Of a stretch of DNA of 64,000 bases, positions 22,580 to 36,115 are shown piece after piece. The DNA is from Paraphysoderma sedebokerense. Taxonomy: Eukaryota; Blastocladiomycota; Physodermatomycetes; Physodermatales; Physodermataceae. The DNA is taken from contig JAHLJZ010000009.1 of the NCBI GenBank assembly GCA_025602915.1, positions 434,001 to 498,000 of the forward strand, read 5' to 3'. Below the pieces are notes generated by a model. It ran no database searches and was not told where the DNA came from. It saw nothing but the letters and a program-made list of their open reading frames with translations. Position 1 is the first letter of the stretch. Every line of letters starts with the position of its first letter. The translations under genes and the position numbers were made by a program.

Positions 22580-23451
22580 TCGTTAATAGAAGTTCAATGG
22601 GTGGCAGTGAAAACATAATTCGAATGAGGGCCTTAACAATTGGAAACTTGTATAAAATGAATAAAGTATCAGAATGCTTATTTTTCACTTTCTCTATAAT
22701 CGATAGAAAGCAGTTACAACGGGAAGAATAAACGCCCCTTACGGCTCAATAGAAATATTGATCTCTTATCAACAATTAGGGATAGTGAGTCAGTACACCT
22801 CGGAAATATACACAATCTGCCAAAATGAAGTAATAGCGAGTTGAGCAAAATTTTAAAGCTCCCCGATAAGTAGAATGTATTGACGAGGCATGAATAACCG
22901 AGTACCTGATTCTGAGCTGCAGCTTCGGTATTCTACGAGTGTATTTCAATTGAGAGTTAATATTTATTTTCATCCACAAAAGAGCTAGTGACCCGCTATC
23001 TCAATTTTTGACATAGCCGCTGCGGTGAATATTGTAGTGAATAGATGACTCTGCAATACATGCGTAGAACAATTTTTCAGGCGAAAATGGTATAAGGACC
23101 TCACAAAGATTATAGGCTATCACTGGCTGGAGAATCAGCACATTTCGTACAAATTCGTCCTGAAACCATCGATGCCACTTGAGTTGTGCTACCCAATTTG
23201 CTTTTCCTGAATCAACCAGCCACAGCCATAGACACGCACCTGGAGACTGCTTCATTATCTTCGAGTTACGCGCCTTTCGTCGAAGGCAAGAGAGATATTG
23301 GTAAGACTGCTTGATTATTGAGGTGCCTCAATGAAAATGAGCCATTAGCTCGTCAATGCGCAAACTGAAGTGGTTCATCTCAGGTCAGAATTCTATAAAT
23401 TCCCGGCACCGCCACCGTAGATGTGAAAATTCGAGATTCTGGAATAGCAAA
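22580..23451. other. Gene-free spacer of 872 bp between proteasome alpha2 and desaturase
   Basis: Two minus-strand open frames (22776-22979, 23001-23255) have no recognisable domain, no splice partners and ordinary AT-rich composition, so I treat them as chance. The 3' part should hold the desaturase promoter. No repeat or RNA gene is visible. Confidence 0.5.
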
Positions 23452-24685
23452 TATGTCTCCTGCCAATACATCTTTGACTGGGCCGGAATATGTCGCATCG
23501 GATGAGCCATTATGGAAGAGAGTGAAATGGTTGGAACTCTTCTTATTCGTGTCCACTCCATTCGTATGGCTGCTGGGGATACTTTACGTTCCACTTCAGA
23601 CGAAAACGTTGATTGCGGCTGTAAGTTATTCATTTGTGGGTCGCAATAGTTATACGCATTTTAACGATTTATAATAGGTCCTGTATTATTATCTCACGGG
23701 TCTTGCGATTACTGCTGGTTACCATCGCCTTTGGAGTCATGGCGCATATCAAGCGAACTTATCATATCGCCTCTTTTGGGCCATCCTTTCTGCAGGAGCA
23801 ATGGTACCGAATCATCGTAATATTCTTGGCAAATAAGTATTGTGTGTGTCTGACTGCTTCTGTCTTAGCAATGGGATATCTATTGGTGGTGCATAAGACA
23901 TCGTGCACATCATCGTTGGACTGACACTAATGACGACCCGGTCAGTACTCTATGAGTTGTCATCTGTAACCTCTTTCAGTTCAGCTAACTCTCTCTTTAT
24001 AGTACTGTGCTAAGAAAGGATTATTCTTTTCGCATATTGGCTGGTTGATATTTAAAAATGACATAAAGGCTCTTAAAAAGATTGACATGTCAGATCTGTT
24101 GGCGGACCCTGTTGTTGTTTGGCAAAGAAAGTACTATATGCCTCTGGCTGGTTTTATGGGTTTCATCTTCCCGACACTCGTGGCTGGCATCGGTTGGGGT
24201 GACTGGATTGGAGGATTCGTGGTAAGTAATGTTGAGGTGTTTCCGCGGTTCTGTGAGTATGAAATTAATCCCAATCTCTGCAGTATGTCGCTTGCGCTCG
24301 CTTAGTCGTCGTACAACAGTCTACTTTCTGTGTTAACTCACTGGCCCATTACCTCGGTGAAGCCAAATTTGGTAAGTGCTTAATTCCTCTCCTGTACGGA
24401 CTATTCCATGGATTGACTTCCATCTTCCTTCAGACGATAAAAGGACCCCACGCGATCATTTCTTTACGGCTCTAGCCACAATGGGGGAAGGATACCATAA
24501 CTTCCATCATGAATTTCCACAAGGTATGTTGATGACTTTTCAATTCGCTCAAGTCACATCGAATCCATGAAATACTCATCACTCCCAATTCGCTCATCGC
24601 AGATTACAGAAATGCCATCGAATATTATCAATACGATCCAACGAAATGGATTATAAAGTTATTTTCCTTTTTCGGTGTGACTTAA
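23452..24685 (+). CDS. Delta-9 acyl-CoA (stearoyl-CoA) desaturase, OLE1 type, ending at an in-frame stop
   Basis: An ER-membrane di-iron desaturase that puts the first double bond into palmitoyl- or stearoyl-CoA. Seen: membrane segments near residues 25-60, then the three histidine boxes HRLWSH, HRAHHRW and HNFHHEFP, plus WDIYWWCIRHRAHH and MGEGYHNFHH, all intact. The reading frame then gives DPTKWIIKLFSFFGVT and meets TAA at 24683-24685. In fungal OLE1 proteins this position is normally Tyr in a GLAYNLKTFP-like context, and the frame goes on without a gap into DLKTFPSNEIEKG and a cytochrome b5 domain (see 24686-25153). A one-base change of a Tyr codon explains the stop. Introns near 23621, 23827, 23940, 24222, 24372 and 24523 splice cleanly. 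As it stands the product is a desaturase without its electron donor domain. Confidence 0.85.
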
Positions 24686-25153
24686 GACTTGAAGACATTC
24701 CCTAGTAATGAAATAGAAAAAGGTGTTTTACACATGAAGGAAAAAGTGATTGCAGAGAAAAAAAAAACTCTTGATTGGGGCAAACCATTGACCGAACTCC
24801 CGACTTGGACGCGAGACGAATGTAAGTTCTTTAACCTTTACAGGCTATCTTCATATAACAGGATATGGACTCACACAATAATTATTGTTACAGTCAAGTC
24901 ACAGACTCAAGATACACCCACCCTTATGATTATCGATGGAGTCGTTTACGACGTTGCGACTTTCTTGGATGAGCATCCTGGAGGCCGGGGTTTCTTAAAA
25001 TCAGCTATCGGTCGGGATGCCAGTAAATCATTCAATGGCGCCGTCTACGATCACTCTAACGCGGCCAGAAATCTGATGGCTCAATTCAGGGTTGCCGTCA
25101 TTATTGCAGACGATGATTCTGGTATCGATATGGCGTTGAAGAAGGATAATTAA
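24686..25153 (+). pseudogene. Cytochrome b5 domain of the desaturase, downstream of the in-frame stop
   Basis: In the same frame as the desaturase and directly after its TAA comes the conserved linker LKTFPSNEIEKGVLHMKEK, ...LDWGKPLTELPTW, an intron (about 24822-24893) and a complete cytochrome b5 domain: MIIDGVVYDVATFLDEHPGGRGFL (heme ligand His in HPGG) and the second ligand in VYDHSNAARNLM. In OLE1-type enzymes this domain passes electrons from cytochrome b5 reductase to the di-iron centre. Its good conservation argues that the stop is recent, a sequencing error, one allele, or read through. 'Pseudogene' here means only that the domain is cut off from the main frame as sequenced. Confidence 0.75.
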
Positions 25154-25534
25154 AATTAATATTGATAGATGAGACTAATTAATATGAAGCATAATGTAAT
25201 CACGCCAATAATATGATCTATATTTAAAATAACCATGGTAGCGGTGCTGCTCCGGCGAAAATCGTATTTGGAAAGACGATTACTAAAACATTCATAATCA
25301 GCAGGAGCAAAAGGAGTTCTTGTAAGGATAACTGGGAGCGACAGCTCATTGTTGAGACAAGAATACTTCCTTCAATTTATTGCTCATCCCCATATCTTTT
25401 TATCTGTGATCACGGCAAGTGGATACCTTGCGACTTGCGTGGCCCTGATTTAGCCCGCGTACCGCAAATTGTTTACGGACAGTTTATTAGAGTCAGATAG
25501 GACCCACTCTCCAATACTCTGCTTTGGAAGGGTT
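25154..25534. other. Spacer upstream of AP-3 delta
   Basis: No supported gene in 381 bp. It contains the desaturase 3' end and the AP-3 delta promoter; in-frame codons upstream of 25535 exist but lack any match to the conserved MFEKNLSDLIRG start. Confidence 0.5.
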
Positions 25535-28500
25535 ATGTTTGAGAAAAATCTGTCAGATCTTATTCGGGGCATTAGAGCCAACAAATCAAATCCACAAAAA
25601 TACATTGCAACATGCATCGACGAAATCAAGGAAGAACTCAAAAGGCCCAACGACCCAGATGTGAAGTCGACAGCTGTGCTCAAACTTGTCTATGTATGAT
25701 TTAGAAATATATGTACCTGCAAATCATAGTGATTATCTATTGACACATTCATTTCATGTTTGTATGTTGCTTTTCCTTGAGCTTAGCTACAGATGTTAGG
25801 ATACGATATATCTTGGGCCGACTTTCATATCGTCGAAGTCATGTCACTGCCGAAATTTCATCATAAACGTATCGGATATTTAGCTGCCACACAAAGTTTT
25901 AGACAAGACACAGATGTATTGATGCTTTGCACTAATTTGATTAAGAAGGTGAATGATAAAATTCCATTCATCCACTTCTTTATCACATTTTCGTTTAACC
26001 AACTTCTCCTCTGTTCTTTCTTAAAATCCATAATTACTATAGGATTTGACATCTACAACACCGTTCGACTCTTCAGTTGCTCTCTCTACTCTCTCTATCA
26101 TCGTTACATCAGATCTAGGAAGGGATTTAGTACCCGATCTTGTCACTCTTTTGAGCCATTCAAAACCGTACATTCGGAAAAAAGCAGTTTTGGTTCTGTA
26201 TAAAGTATTTTTGAAATACCCAGATGGATTAAGATTAGCATGGGATAGGCTGAAAGAACGGTTGGAAGATGATGATCCTGGTACGTTTAAAATTTCGGGC
26301 CCTAGAGGCTTAATAATCCAATTGATTGAAATTAGGCCTTGAGATTATGATTTAACATCGACTATGGTTGTTTTTAGGCGTAGTATCAGCAACTGTGACG
26401 GTGATTTGCGAACTAGCCAAGAAGAATCCAAAAAATTACTTGACTTTGGCTCCTCAATTGTTCTTTCTCTTGACTGCATCCAGTAACAATTGGATGTTGA
26501 TAAAATTGATCAAGATGGTTAGTTCAAGCTAATAAGCTTCATTTGATGAAGTGCGCATGTTTGGATCACCTTGAATTATTCACTCGAAATCGGTTTATTT
26601 CTAGTTTGCTTCGCTCACCCCGCTTGAACCTCGGCTGGCTCGAAAACTTCTACCGCCTTTAACCCAACTCATTCAAACAAGCAACGCAGTATCATTGCTA
26701 TATGAATGTATATATACCGTCATTGTAGGTGGCATGACCAACCCACCAGATCCACACAACGAGAATAGCGCCAAGAGCACAGGCGGGGAGAAGTTAGCAA
26801 GACTTTGTGTGTCGAAGTTGAGGCCGTTCTTGGAAGAAAACGACCAAAATTGTATTTATCTGCTCTTTTCATTCACCTACAGCGACTGTGAGTATTAATG
26901 CTCGTTTTTTCAGTGAAATATGTAGGATTAGTGGCTATGGCCAAATTATTGGAAGTTCACCCGCGACTTATTTTGCAGTCACAAGAGTTAATTTTACGAT
27001 GTGTAGATGATCAGGATATTACCATTAGGATGCGGGCACTGGATATAATATCGAGGATGGTAAATTTACCTTTCATTCCTTTTGTCTTCGTATGTTTTTT
27101 ATGCTAAATAATCGTTTTTCCACGCATCTTTTAGGTCACCGCTAACTCCCTCCAAGCAATTGTAAAACATTTACTTACCCATCTCTTTCCTTCTACACCA
27201 TCCTCCCAATCTTCAATTTTCAACGAACCACACTATCATCGCACACTCATCAATCTTATAGTATCAATGTGTTCTCGCGATCATTACGCTAATCTGACAG
27301 ACCCAGAATGGTATGTTCAGATTCTACTAAAACTCATCTCTATACCGAACATCGACGTCGACATCGATGCTACAATTGGTGAACAGTTCTTGGATATCTG
27401 TATTCGAGGAGAAGCGTTGCGAAAATGGGCAGTTCAGCAATTAATAGAATTTTTGAAAGACTTTTGCGCTGCTCGACGTACTGGGGGTGGATTGTCGCCG
27501 GGACCTAATAATTCAATCTCAGTAAAAAGTATTGCCTGGATTGTCGGAGAGTATTGCGGTTATCATTCTCATCCGTTTGAAATTTTGCGTGGGTTATTAG
27601 ATGTTGCTGAAAATGGCCGTGTAGAAAACGAGGCACAAACGGTGATCGTACATAATGTGCTAAAGGTTTACACCTTCTGGAGTTGTTCACTGTTGGAAGA
27701 TTTGGAGAAGTCTCTGGATTCTGTCGCTGGAAAAATTGACGAAGGGTTTGGAATCACTGACGGGTCGGTGGGAACTGACGAAGCTTCGGAATTTATCAAA
27801 GTGACAAATTGGTTGAGAGAGAGAACGAAAGAGGTCTGGAATGGGAATACGGATTTGGAAGTGGTCGAGAGAGTACGTATCCTTTGCCTTATTCTCTTTT
27901 CCATCTCAAGATTCCATTCATAAAAGAATTCTTAGGTGCGGAACGTTATTCGAATTTTGTATCTAATGCCTCTGCCGTCTCTCCCGTTATCAGTGGGGAC
28001 TTCAGAATCTGCTACACAGCCTACCTCGACCACACCCACCAGATTGCTTGAAGTATTTAAGCCAATTTTTGCCGACCTTCACTCAATGTTTTTTTCGAAG
28101 CAATTTCATCCAGTCGCACCGAGTGGACAAAGAATGATTCCTATTCCCGAAGGACTGGACTTAGAATCATGGATCGACGAACGTGCTCAAGCAGTGGAAG
28201 TAATGAACGATGATATTGAGGAGGAATTGATTCATATGGACGACGGCCATGGAGTAGAAAAAGAATTTTCCAAAAGATCTAGCAAGAAGAAAGGCAAAGG
28301 AAGAAAAAAGCATAGATCTAAAAGTAACAAAGAGAACGATGATGTTGATGATTTAGAAGCTGAACAGCGGAGAAAGGAGAGACAGGAAAGGTTGAAAAAC
28401 GACCCTTTCTACATCCAGGACACTTCGACGTCAGCATCTGAATCTCTCACGGCCCTCGAATCACTAGCACCCGACATAGTCGACCGAAGCGAAATCGTGG

Positions 28501-29821
28501 AATCAAAGGAAGAACCGCTGGTAATCCCCATGAAACGACGCAGCAAAAAATCCAAACCATCGAAAGCTCCATACTCCATTGCATCATCTAAACCTCCGAC
28601 TCCCTTGAACCGTTCAGTTGGACTGCTTCCTGAGAATGCTGTTCCTATGACGTCTTCCCATTTCATGAATGCTGATGAATCAGCAACCTCCGTTTTACAG
28701 CGAAGTCACAGCGGATATGTAGACACCAGTATTGATAACGACGAAAATAGGTTAAAGAGTGTAGATTTGACTGTAGAGCAGTCAGTGCAAGAAAGGAGTA
28801 ATCTACGGCCCTATAACGAGATTTTAAAAGAAAAGAAAACCGGGAAATCTAAAACAGCGGAGAAACCGAAAATTAAATCGAAGGATAGAGGGAGAAAGAA
28901 AAAAAGTAAACCGGATGTGTCCGGGAGTGTGTTGGAGCAGGAGCAGAAGCGCATTTTGCTACTTCGAACAGTAGATGAAAACATACAAGCGGTATGAGTT
29001 TTAATCCTTACATTAAAAGGTGTGCTAATCAATTAAAGCAAAATTATATAGACTGTCCGGAGGGGAAAGTTAGGTAACGATGGAAGCATAGAACTGATAA
29101 TATCGTTGGAAAACTCGGCAGTGTCACCGAAGTCGATTACGTTGTCAATGGAATTTAAAGATCAAGATCTGATCAAATTGGAGAAAAGTGCATCCATTAG
29201 CCGAAACGTTTTGCCTAATGGGGGTATAGAGGAGTCTATGTGCCTGAAATTTGAGCAGAGTAAACTAAAAGCAATATGCGACACGGACTCCCTGGTGGTC
29301 ATTAACGTGGAGTACAATTCTGACAATGATACTGAAAAGGTTATTCCATCAAGTTTATGTCGTAACCCGACATTGCATTAATATTCTTTATTTGCATCTA
29401 TTCTCTTTAGCAGCATCAAAACCTGTCTCTCCCACTTAAATTTCATGCATCCCATTTTGTCGTTCCCGTATCAATCTCTCCGGATGAATTCGCATCATTC
29501 TTATCCAGCGATCCTTCACAATTCAAATTTTCCGCCTCGACTACATTGGCAATTCCACAATCTCCATCAGCAAAATCATTTGAAACAATTTTTCAGAGAA
29601 TACTCGAGGTGACAAATTTAGCAGTCGTAGAATCAGTGAATTCTGTGATGTCAGTATGGGGTGAAGTGTTGGACACGGATGCATCGAAAGTTGCTGGTTT
29701 AGTGAAATCGACAGATGACGAAAATGAGAGCGATACTCTGGTTGTGAAGTTAGAGTTAAAAAGTTGCGCAAAATGGATTGTGGATGGAATCATACAAATG
29801 GTGGAAAATCAGTTGTCATGA
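25535..29821 (+). CDS. AP-3 complex subunit delta
   Basis: The large delta adaptin of AP-3, which sorts cargo from Golgi/endosomes to the vacuole or lysosome. The start MFEKNLSDLIRGIRANK at 25535 is the typical N-terminus. The adaptin trunk follows with LQMLGYDISWADFHIVEVMS, KRIGYLAATQSF, YIRKKAVLVLYKVFLKYPDGLR, the block VVSATVTVICELAKKNP and NLKYVGLVAMAKLLEVHPRLI. Residues past about 28200 are acidic then Lys-rich, with RRKERQERLKNDPFYI, the conserved segment seen in the delta hinge. The C-terminal ear-like region ends at 29821 (NQLS). At least ten short introns are needed. Length is about 1,150 residues, close to animal delta and longer than the yeast protein. Confidence 0.93.
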
Positions 29822-30305
29822 TATCCCGCATCATATGTGATAACACGGCAGGAAGGTTCAAAGTTCGAAGCTGAGGTGATATTGCTGTGTTTAAGGGGAA
29901 ATGATTGCTGGAATAAAAATCAAGATACTTAATCGTCCATTCACAATGCTCTTGCCAGTTAATATAAAGGATCTTATATTACAATCCTTGTTTACAAAGG
30001 TTTCAAGGACTTTAAATGCTGTAAAAATACTAAATGACAGAACGGGACTATCAATGTAATTAGCATACTATCACAACCTGAAGCTTGTTATTGTTTTCCT
30101 TCGGCAGATTTTCTGCAATTATAGTTAAAGACAAAGAAGCATAAACGTCTAAACTCTCTTTTCTTAGGTGTACAATGGTGAGAAAAAAATGACAATAGAT
30201 CCGCTAGTAATCCTCCAGTTCCGAACGTATTTGGGCAAAACCTACAATGATCAAACTCACTCACTCTTTCCCTCTTTTAAATTGCCTATTGGTTACAAAT
30301 GATCC
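29822..30305. other. Spacer between convergent AP-3 delta and MARK kinase genes
   Basis: 484 bp of AT-rich sequence between two 3' ends. I see no gene or repeat. A short plus-strand frame near 30247-30507 mostly overlaps the kinase 3' end on the other strand and is a shadow. Confidence 0.5.
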
Positions 30306-32690
<2,385 letters not shown>

Positions 32691-33506
32691 TTATAAGCTG
32701 AAGGCTGGTATGTTTAAAGGTCACTTGCGAGATAAACTAAGAAGGGAAATGGAAATGAGACGGGAGTTGTAGTGGACAGTCTCGTGCGCTATTGTGGGGC
32801 AACGCGTTAGATTGCAGGTTTGGTCCGTGAAATTGCTGGATATTGCTTCAACGATGGGGGAAAGTTTGCGCTTAATAAGATGACTTGACGCTGCAGAAGC
32901 CGAGTCCTGCTATGCTGGTATGCTAACGGTTTTCTTTTTTTCTTTTTTTTTAGAGAAATGGCAAGCGGTGTAATTCAATGGATGAATTAAAAATCTCATC
33001 GCACTTGTTGCAGTCCAGAACTCCAGGCCCTTCTCTTCCTCTGCATCATTGACCGATTACATCATATTTCAATTGGCCCGGAAAGGCTGTCCTTTCTCTG
33101 CCCTTGCATAATATGAGATTCAACACAATATTAGTACTCTAAAGTTCACCGCGGCAGTAGCGATACATGATTCCATTGAAGCAGCCCTCCCAACTAGTAG
33201 CTACCACCAGTTGTCAGAGTGACTGATTCCGATTGGTTTGATGATTAAGCACTATACTCATTGCAAAAGGACTGCCCAGTGAAGTCACAGTTGAGCAACA
33301 TTCGTAATTCTAATGAATCTATTTAACGAATGGCTCATTAAGCTTTGCGCAAGATTTGAACTCATTCCCTAATCTGAAGTTCAGTGATATTCAAATTGTG
33401 AAGTTCAGTGACGTCATAAACCTATTGCCATAGCCGGTAATATAACCAGTTCGCGCAACCCAGGAACTTCTTTCCGTAAACACATTCACTAAAAATCATC
33501 CTCACT
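32691..33506. promoter_or_regulatory. Divergent promoter region of the kinase and the small mitochondrial protein gene
   Basis: 816 bp without a supported gene. A T-rich run lies at about 32932-32953. Near the right end a 13-bp direct repeat TGAAGTTCAGTGA occurs at 33375-33387 and 33399-33411, and the second copy runs into a full cAMP-response-type palindrome TGACGTCA at 33409-33416, about 90 bp upstream of the ATG at 33507. Confidence 0.5.
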
Positions 33507-33833
33507 ATGTCGGTACTACAAAGAGCTCTCTCAGTTGTATCTCGACAACACCAGATTCGCAGCTACGTCCGCATTTCTGCTCATAATCCAGATTCCATAT
33601 CATCCCAAACTCTATTCCAAAAGATCTATCAGCACAAGACTTTTGTCCCGTTGACATTATTCGGAGGTGCATTCTTTGCAGGTACTGTTCAACCAGTCTT
33701 CCTTATTCATGAACAATTTCTCGTAGCTCTACCAAATTGCTATTCAATAGGGTTTTCCCTGGCTTTAACCCACAAAGTATACGTCGCCCCCAATGCTTTT
33801 ACAAGAACGATCGAGAATAACAGAAGTCGTTAG
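33507..33833 (+). CDS. Small mitochondrial inner-membrane protein, possibly NDUFA4/B12D-like
   Basis: Two exons (33507-33681 and 33751-33833) with a 69-nt intron give about 86 residues. The N-terminus SVLQRALSVVSRQHQIRSYVR is basic, Ser-rich and free of acids, typical of a mitochondrial targeting peptide. One membrane segment follows (FVPLTLFGGAFFAGFSLAL), then a short tail HKVYVAPNAFTRTIENNRSR. The layout, HKxxVPL before the membrane helix and a short tail with Asn and Pro, recalls the NDUFA4/MLRQ or B12D group of respiratory-chain accessory proteins, but the likeness is weak. The CRE-like site and direct repeat just upstream suggest regulated expression. Confidence 0.6.
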   Translation: MSVLQRALSVVSRQHQIRSYVRISAHNPDSISSQTLFQKIYQHKTFVPLTLFGGAFFAGTVQPVFLIHEQFLVALPNCYSIGFSLALTHKVYVAPNAFTRTIENNRSR

Positions 33834-34080
33834 AAATATCCATCTGAGTGATCTGTAAATTTGACATGATTCTTGTAAATTGTAGTATATAATATCCTGT
33901 TGCTGGAACATATATCCGCGAAAAAAATTATTGTGGCGAATTTGCCTCTCCACCCTGAGGTGATTCGCGAATTCACAAATAAAGTCTACTGGCACATTCT
34001 GCTAAGAACCTGAGGCGAATGCCACTCCTTTCCGAAAACAAGGCAAATAGGTGCAACGCTTGAGACTGTAAGATCGAAAG

Positions 34081-34400
34081 ATGGATCAATCCCACTTCAA
34101 ACCAGTAAGTGACTCCGTTTTATAGATCGGTTGGCGAAGTTCACTAACGAGTACTGTCTTCAGGAAACCATCCAAGAAATATTTAAAACAAAGTTTACGG
34201 ATTCTACGACCAAGATAAATAAGGACGCTCTGCAGACAGCGGCTGAATTTTTTCGCCTCTTCACGATAGAAGCCCTGCACCGAAGTTCCGAAAGTTGCCT
34301 TGGATCCAAAAGGACTATCTTAGCTTCGCAAAGTGGGAAACCCAAACTAGAGATTGAACATTTAGAGAAGAATCTAGCTCAATTGATGCTCGATTTCTGA
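34081..34400 (+). CDS. CENPX: Centromere protein X / MHF2
   Basis: A very small histone-fold protein. CENP-X pairs with CENP-S in the CENP-T-W-S-X complex at kinetochores and, as MHF2, serves the FANCM helicase in DNA repair. Exon 1 is eight codons (34081-34104, MDQSHFKP), a 59-nt intron follows, and exon 2 encodes ETIQEIFKTKFTDSTTKINKD, ALQTAAEFFRLFTIEALHRS and the diagnostic end IEHLEKNLAQLMLDF (human has LEKVLPQLLLDF). Total about 87 residues, as in other CENP-X proteins. The insert SSESCLGSKRTILASQSGKPK between the last two helices is longer than usual. An easy gene to miss because of its short first exon. Confidence 0.85.
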
Positions 34401-34640
34401 AAATTTTGTATATAGTAAATCGAAAATTGAAAGACCTCATGGAATTCGCGGACTGAAATGAACTTCTTACTTGACCCATAAAGTAAAATGACTTGCCTTT
34501 CCATTCTCCCATAAATGTACCGATCAATTCCTAAAAGATTCTACAGTGCCAAGACATTAAAGGGATCAGTGACATTCTATACCCACCATGTAGCTATTCT
34601 GACTAGTCTGTAACACTTTTTTACTTTCAAGCCCCGCAAC

Positions 34641-36031
34641 ATGCTGACAAAACAGGTTACACTAGATCAGTCAAGCTGGCCTTCCAAAATCGAGGGAGTC
34701 GAGAAACCAGACATATCCGCATTCTCGAGTATTTTGCAAAGGCTAACTGATTTTAAACCTACTATCAAACTCACAGCTTCGCAATATCCGCCTAGACTAC
34801 ATTCAAAATCGCATTCCGGAAAAGACGCTACTTTTGATTTTGTCCTTTTTCCAAACGGATATTATTTCAAAAATGTCGATCTAAGCAAAATATTAGACAT
34901 CCTAGAGCCAATCTCAACTCTTGCGAATACTATCAATGGCAAATCCATTTCAATCCCTCATCTTCATGATCGAACACAGGACGTTGTCTCAAAGATCATT
35001 TCTGACAATAACGAGATCGTTGTAGAGAAATTGACTGGCGATCACATAGTAGTCTGTACGCATGCCGAAAGAGACTGCAGATGCGGTGAGAAAGGCGGTC
35101 AGATATACCAGACTCTGCTAAAATCGGTGAATCAAAGTGATGATTTCTGGATTTGGAATTCCTCTCACATCGGAGGACATGCATTTGCTGGAAAGTAAGC
35201 TGAATTTACGTGATATTGCCAAATATTCAAGATATGGCAGAAAGCTCACAATTTTATTGATCAGTATCATGTAGGTTCTCGATAATTCATAAGGAATCAT
35301 GATCAACTTATCATCGACATTTGTGATTCATTTTGTAGAACGTATCCGTCGGGCGATTGGTACGGTTACTTAGAGGGAAGTGACGCACTCGACATTATAA
35401 AAGCAGTCAAGGGCCAAGATAAGGATATATTATCATCTCATTGGAGGGGAAGGTAAAAACGCTGCAGTAATTTTGCACTTGTAAACTTCACTTAAGAAAT
35501 TGGGCCTTGTAGGATGGGCCTCTTGAAGGCTGACCAGCAAGCCGAAGTGCGACAAAAGGAAAAGCTAGGTAGTTGGGAAAGTGAAAATGTGAAGAAACAA
35601 TTTATCAATATTCACTTTCAAATGCACGATTCGTCACGGGTGAAGGTGACGGGGGAAGTTGGCCAGACCCTGATGCAAACTGCTAAGGCAAATAATATTG
35701 ATATAGAAGGTACATGTCGCCTCAACTTCTGTCTGATCTGAGCAACCTAACAAAATTTTGCCACAGCGGCCTGCGGAGGTAATCTCGAATGTGCTACTTG
35801 TCATGTCATCATTCCAACAGAGGATCAATTAAGATATGACGTTCCTCCACCTTCCGAGGAAGAAGAAGATATGCTAGAATATGCAGTTAATCCACAGCCA
35901 GGGTACGTCGCCAATCTCAAGTTTGTACGTCAGACTTTTGTGACCAATACATTCATAGATCACGACTCTCCTGCCAAATTAAATTAAAACAAAATATGGA
36001 TAAAATGCTGATTGCTATTCCATCTCTATAG
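34641..36031 (+). CDS. Apd1/Aim32-type (Suc_Fer-like) thioredoxin-fold protein fused to an adrenodoxin-type [2Fe-2S] ferredoxin
   Basis: Two redox modules in one frame. Residues 1-270 match the Suc_Fer/Apd1 family of thioredoxin-like ferredoxins: VLFPNGYYFKNVD, VVCTHAERDCRCGEKGG (CxC cluster ligands), the second motif HIGGHAFAGK (His ligands) and the closing HWRGRMGLLKADQQ. After a short linker an adrenodoxin domain begins at about 35605: INIHFQMHDSSRVKVTGEVGQTLMQTAKANN, then AACGGNLECATCHVII with three Cys ligands and, after an intron, SCQIKL with the fourth. The junctions near 35196/35339, 35453/35513, 35708/35765 and 35901/35960 keep frame. Yeast Apd1 and Aim32 carry only the first domain. 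The likely site is mitochondrial or cytosolic iron-sulfur electron transfer; the partner is unknown. Confidence 0.88.
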
Positions 36032-36115
36032 ACGCAATGATCTATTATGTTGTAATACCCTGATGAATTAAATTACTGTCGCGGTTGCCGTAGCAACCCT
36101 GGCAAGAATAAACAA
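36032..36115 (+). promoter_or_regulatory. GCN1 promoter with an RFX-type X-box
   Basis: The 84 bp between the ferredoxin fusion stop and the GCN1 ATG contain GTTGCCGTAGCAAC at 36084-36097. This fits the RFX X-box consensus GTNRCC-N(0-3)-RGYAAC at every position, with a 2-nt spacer, and lies 18 bp before the ATG. Factor binding is inference. Confidence 0.55.

Noticed and set aside
22776-23255. Two minus-strand open frames between proteasome alpha2 and the desaturase
   Set aside because: No domain, no splice sites joining them, and composition like spacer DNA.
24683-24685. Reassigned stop codon (TAA read as an amino acid)
   Set aside because: Other genes in the window end properly at TAA (ClpP, MSH2, TBCE), as well as TAG and TGA, and no other conserved domain is crossed by a stop.
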